64,000 nucleotides of DNA from Methylomonas sp. UP202 (GTDB lineage Bacteria; Pseudomonadota; Gammaproteobacteria; Methylococcales; Methylomonadaceae), in the NCBI RefSeq assembly GCF_029910655.1, contig NZ_CP123897.1, positions 310,001 through 374,000 of the forward strand. Direction: 5' to 3'. Below the pieces are notes generated by a model. That model was not told the origin of the DNA, made no database searches, and saw nothing but the letters and a program-made list of their open reading frames with translations. Numbering within the stretch: position 1 is the stretch's first letter; each line of letters opens with the position of its first letter. The position numbers and the translations under genes were made by a program. Below, one piece after another: positions 62,501 through 64,000 of the stretch.

Positions 62501-64000
62501 CGACGCCGCCCACGGTAGCGGCTATCGACCCAGCCGCCAACAGTACCGGCGTAGCAGTCAATGTTGTAGTCGGTATCCGCTTTAGCGAACCGGTGCATGG
62601 AGATACCGTTAACGATCAAAGCGTTCAACTCTACGATCAAGTCACGGGGCAACAAATTCTCGGCGTCGTAACGCTAAACGGCGACGGGCAAAGCGCGACC
62701 TTCGTTCCGAACGTCGCGTTGGCGGTTGGGCGGCAACACCGGATAGCCGTCACTAACGCCATCAAGGACTTGTTCGGAAACCCACTGGGCTACGTCAATT
62801 ACTACTTCACGACCTCGTTTGACCGAGACGCGAATGGGCCACGCATCCTTGGATTCAGCGTCGGCGCAGCTCAACTCGACGTCCCGACGAACGCAGTGCT
62901 GCAAGTACAATTCGACGAACCGGTGAGCGGTTTGAGCCTGAGTGGGGTGGAACTGCGCAAGGGCGGCGACGCGATCGCGACGACGCGCGAGCTGAGCGGC
63001 GACCGGAAAACCCTGACGTTGAAACTGCAACAACCGCTGCTGGCGAACACCGGCTACAGCCTGCACGTCGAAGGCGTGGAAGACCTGAGCGGCAACGTAC
63101 TGGGCACGGCACAGGACAGAAGCTTCACGACCGGCGCGGGCGCCGACCTGCTCTCGACCAGCGTGGTGCAATACAGTCCGGCCAACAACACCAGCGGCAT
63201 CGGCCTGAACAGCCCGGTGGTGATCACCTTTGCCGAACGGCTCAACCCGCTGGCATTGAACAGCGACACGATCGCGCTGTACGACGCGGTGACCGGGCAA
63301 CGGCCGAGCGCGAGCTACGCGCTGAGCGCCGACGGCAAAACCGTCACGCTGACGCCGAATGCCGCGTTGACCGCCAACCGGCAGTATTATATTTACATCA
63401 GTAACTGGGCACCGCTACCGGACCAAGCCGGCAATCGGATCAACTACGCCAACTGGTACTTCCGGACCGGAAGCGCCAGCGACCAGGAAGTACCGCTGGT
63501 CAGCGGTCAAAACATCGTTGACGGCGCCAGCGGCATCGCGGTCAACGCCAAACTGCGCTTCGTGCTGGACGAACCGATCAGCGCCTTCAGCGTCGCCGGC
63601 AGCGTCCGGCTCAGCGTCGGCGGCGTCGACGTGGCCGGCACCGCCAGCCTGGGTAGCGACAACCGGACCATCACCTTCACCCCGAGCAGCACGCTGGCGA
63701 TCAACAGCGACTACACCGTCGTGCTGGATGGCCTGTACGACTATATCGGCAACCGGCTGAGCACCGTAACCAGCCACTTCACGACCGGCGCCAGCGCCAT
63801 CGCCGACACCACCGGCGCGATGGTAACGATCAGCCCGGCCAACGCCGCCACCGGCGTTAGCGCCAGCGCGCCGATCACCTTCAGCTTCAGCGAAGCGATC
63901 GACCCGACCACCCTGGACAGCGGCATCGCCATCAGCGCCAGCGGCTATAGCGGCCAACTGGCCGGCAGCTTCGCGCAAAGCGGCAACGTCGTCACCTTCA
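59572..64000 (+). CDS. Giant exported Ig-like/Ca-binding/LVIVD protein (3' end outside window)
   Basis: Open from the ATG at 59572 (GGGAG upstream) to the window end, over 1,475 codons without a stop. The signal peptide ends near GQSAA. The order, in bases, is an N-terminal domain with NCVVNILNRTV, a BIG2-like domain (about 59.87-60.15 kb), and four thrombospondin-3-type DxDxDG repeats (60.15-60.42). Then come a second BIG2-like domain, about five LVIVD beta-propeller repeats (60.77-61.64), an Ig-like domain, three more DxDxDG repeats (61.96-62.15) and at least five Big_5/SbsA-like Ig domains (62.16 on). This is a stalk architecture, often ending in RHS or other toxin cores in related bacteria. 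The end is not visible here. Composition becomes more GC-rich after about 62.83 kb. Confidence 0.85.
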   Translation, partial: MNTQVMKAFYVLVLLLGLAGSGQSAANVLDENCVVNILNRTVQVGKDGAWSMPNVPSQMGRVRARATCTKLGDTFSGESDYFNIVQNGIVNVPDITFENIEPIPVSLKVSEPTVETLSSQGATAQLKVEATYRDGTVKNVTASSNGTNYSSSNPAIVSVNAEGLVTAVSSGSVLITARKDEVVAFKRISVSTTGDADNDGLPDDFELANGLNPNDPLDAQEDPDNDGLTTKREYQLGTNFRLADTDGDGLSDGIEVAGSNGYTTDPLKADSDGDGVNDNDEILAGYNPTDGTDGGGRSFVELIVAPANPTMTFNTVYNEANLQVKVSGKRGNGTLEDITAKSTGTSYSSSNLSVVSFGAKDGLLFAGQAGTANLTVRNGGLEKTVTVTVGSFSPTALSSISIPGYANNVDVAGDFAYVAAGSKGLQIVNVANHAGPTIVGSLDTAGTAIDVRVVGNVVYLADGEDGLQIIDVSDPANPLLLASYETAGVAQDVKIDNQFAYVADGNGGLEIVDVHKPAQPIAAGSLGGLGEAKGVDAQGNIVAVVAGTSLHIIDVTDKANPVKKGSLSIGPVKDVAVKDRYAYVSAYTSGFKAVNIGDPTNPTIVASDAAFYPYDVELTDSFAFFAEVLFVNSVPYVNIEDPESAVFQGTVDFRNFNDYNGTGVALDSNYVYLTASSSISDFEANGTSTLLIGQYRLTEDKGGVAPTIEISEPPQDTVVVEGKKVTVTATADDDIGVKSVSFIVDGQTVYTDTSRPYQYPVTVPFGTVGNTITVVAKAIDFGGNEQTSTNLTLTVQADTDRDGLSDEQEAIYGSNVNDTDSDDDGLSDGDEVDMHTNPIDTDSDDDGVPDGTEVQNGTDPLNPDVTPPTVSVTSPADASIDIPENNPIIVSFGEPLSAKSINADSITVFQGLLEGGAKIAGKVRLSSDGLQLIFTPSDLLADYTEYKVVVAGVRDRAGNPIATPYSFHYKTGNTVDTTPPTVAAIDPAANSTGVAVNVVVGIRFSEPVHGDTVNDQSVQLYDQVTGQQILGVVTLNGDGQSATFVPNVALAVGRQHRIAVTNAIKDLFGNPLGYVNYYFTTSFDRDANGPRILGFSVGAAQLDVPTNAVLQVQFDEPVSGLSLSGVELRKGGDAIATTRELSGDRKTLTLKLQQPLLANTGYSLHVEGVEDLSGNVLGTAQDRSFTTGAGADLLSTSVVQYSPANNTSGIGLNSPVVITFAERLNPLALNSDTIALYDAVTGQRPSASYALSADGKTVTLTPNAALTANRQYYIYISNWAPLPDQAGNRINYANWYFRTGSASDQEVPLVSGQNIVDGASGIAVNAKLRFVLDEPISAFSVAGSVRLSVGGVDVAGTASLGSDNRTITFTPSSTLAINSDYTVVLDGLYDYIGNRLSTVTSHFTTGASAIADTTGAMVTISPANAATGVSASAPITFSFSEAIDPTTLDSGIAISASGYSGQLAGSFAQSGNVVTF

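Noticed and set aside
1-64000. CRISPR arrays, tRNA/rRNA genes, insertion sequences, phage genes
   Set aside because: No regularly spaced short repeats, cloverleaf-like segments, transposase motifs or phage structural proteins were recognised on reading the gene gaps and the larger frames.

Overview
This is a GC-rich gammaproteobacterial chromosome segment. The housekeeping genes (Hda, TatABC, ArgS, IleS-LspA, Rph-RdgB, BipA, Pgi) are of gammaproteobacterial type. An Azotobacter-type 7Fe ferredoxin, a copper-handling pair, a five-heme cytochrome and very large Ig-like surface proteins make a Methylococcales-like methanotroph (for example Methylomonas) my best guess. No methane monooxygenase, rRNA or tRNA gene is in view, so the genus is inference.

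Layout. 1-4.2 kb: tail of an efflux adaptor, a CzcA-type metal RND pump, a DUF3240 protein and an RRM-DUF3240 fusion. 4.3-9.1 kb, minus strand: ferredoxin, an EF-G outside any str operon, and DUF2069-hda-panE-like genes. 9.2-15.4 kb: rph-rdgB-sugar kinase with overlapping starts, a divergent truncated globin, a PocR-PAS-PAS-GGDEF cyclase and a hotdog-like protein. 15.5-21.2 kb: a second RND pump with lipoprotein adaptor, an HMA-like protein and a TauE/SafE exporter. 21.4-25.2 kb, minus strand: bipA and a LysR-methyltransferase-rhodanese operon. 25.3-30.5 kb: a small membrane protein, hisE-tatABC-yggS and argS-SPOR protein. 30.5-34.6 kb: DUF2721, a TIGR03790-like protein, a PAS-GAF-GGDEF cyclase, a nitroreductase and a small membrane protein. 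34.8-39.9 kb: ileS-lspA and convergent pgi. 40.1-43.6 kb: a putative copper module, two membrane proteins and a MOSC protein. 43.9-49.4 kb: an FG-GAP/ASPIC/HEAT protein with a membrane five-heme cytochrome.

49.5 kb to the end is an accessory island of exported proteins. Two paralogues at 50.4-53.6 and 55.1-58.1 kb share an almost identical, gap-free 2.26-kb core. They end in unrelated cysteine-rich C-terminal domains, one phospholipase A2-like and one with a HEAQH metallopeptidase-like motif. Each is followed by different, AT-richer exported genes, including a tandem pair of ~100-residue paralogues. A DsbA-like oxidoreductase follows. Then comes a giant multidomain protein (BIG2, Ca-binding repeats, LVIVD, Big_5) that runs off the window. 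The island looks like a polymorphic-toxin-type system: constant delivery region, exchangeable toxic tip, and candidate immunity genes. It is the most interesting part of the window.

No CRISPR array, insertion sequence or phage gene was found. No gene-free stretch exceeds 300 bases.
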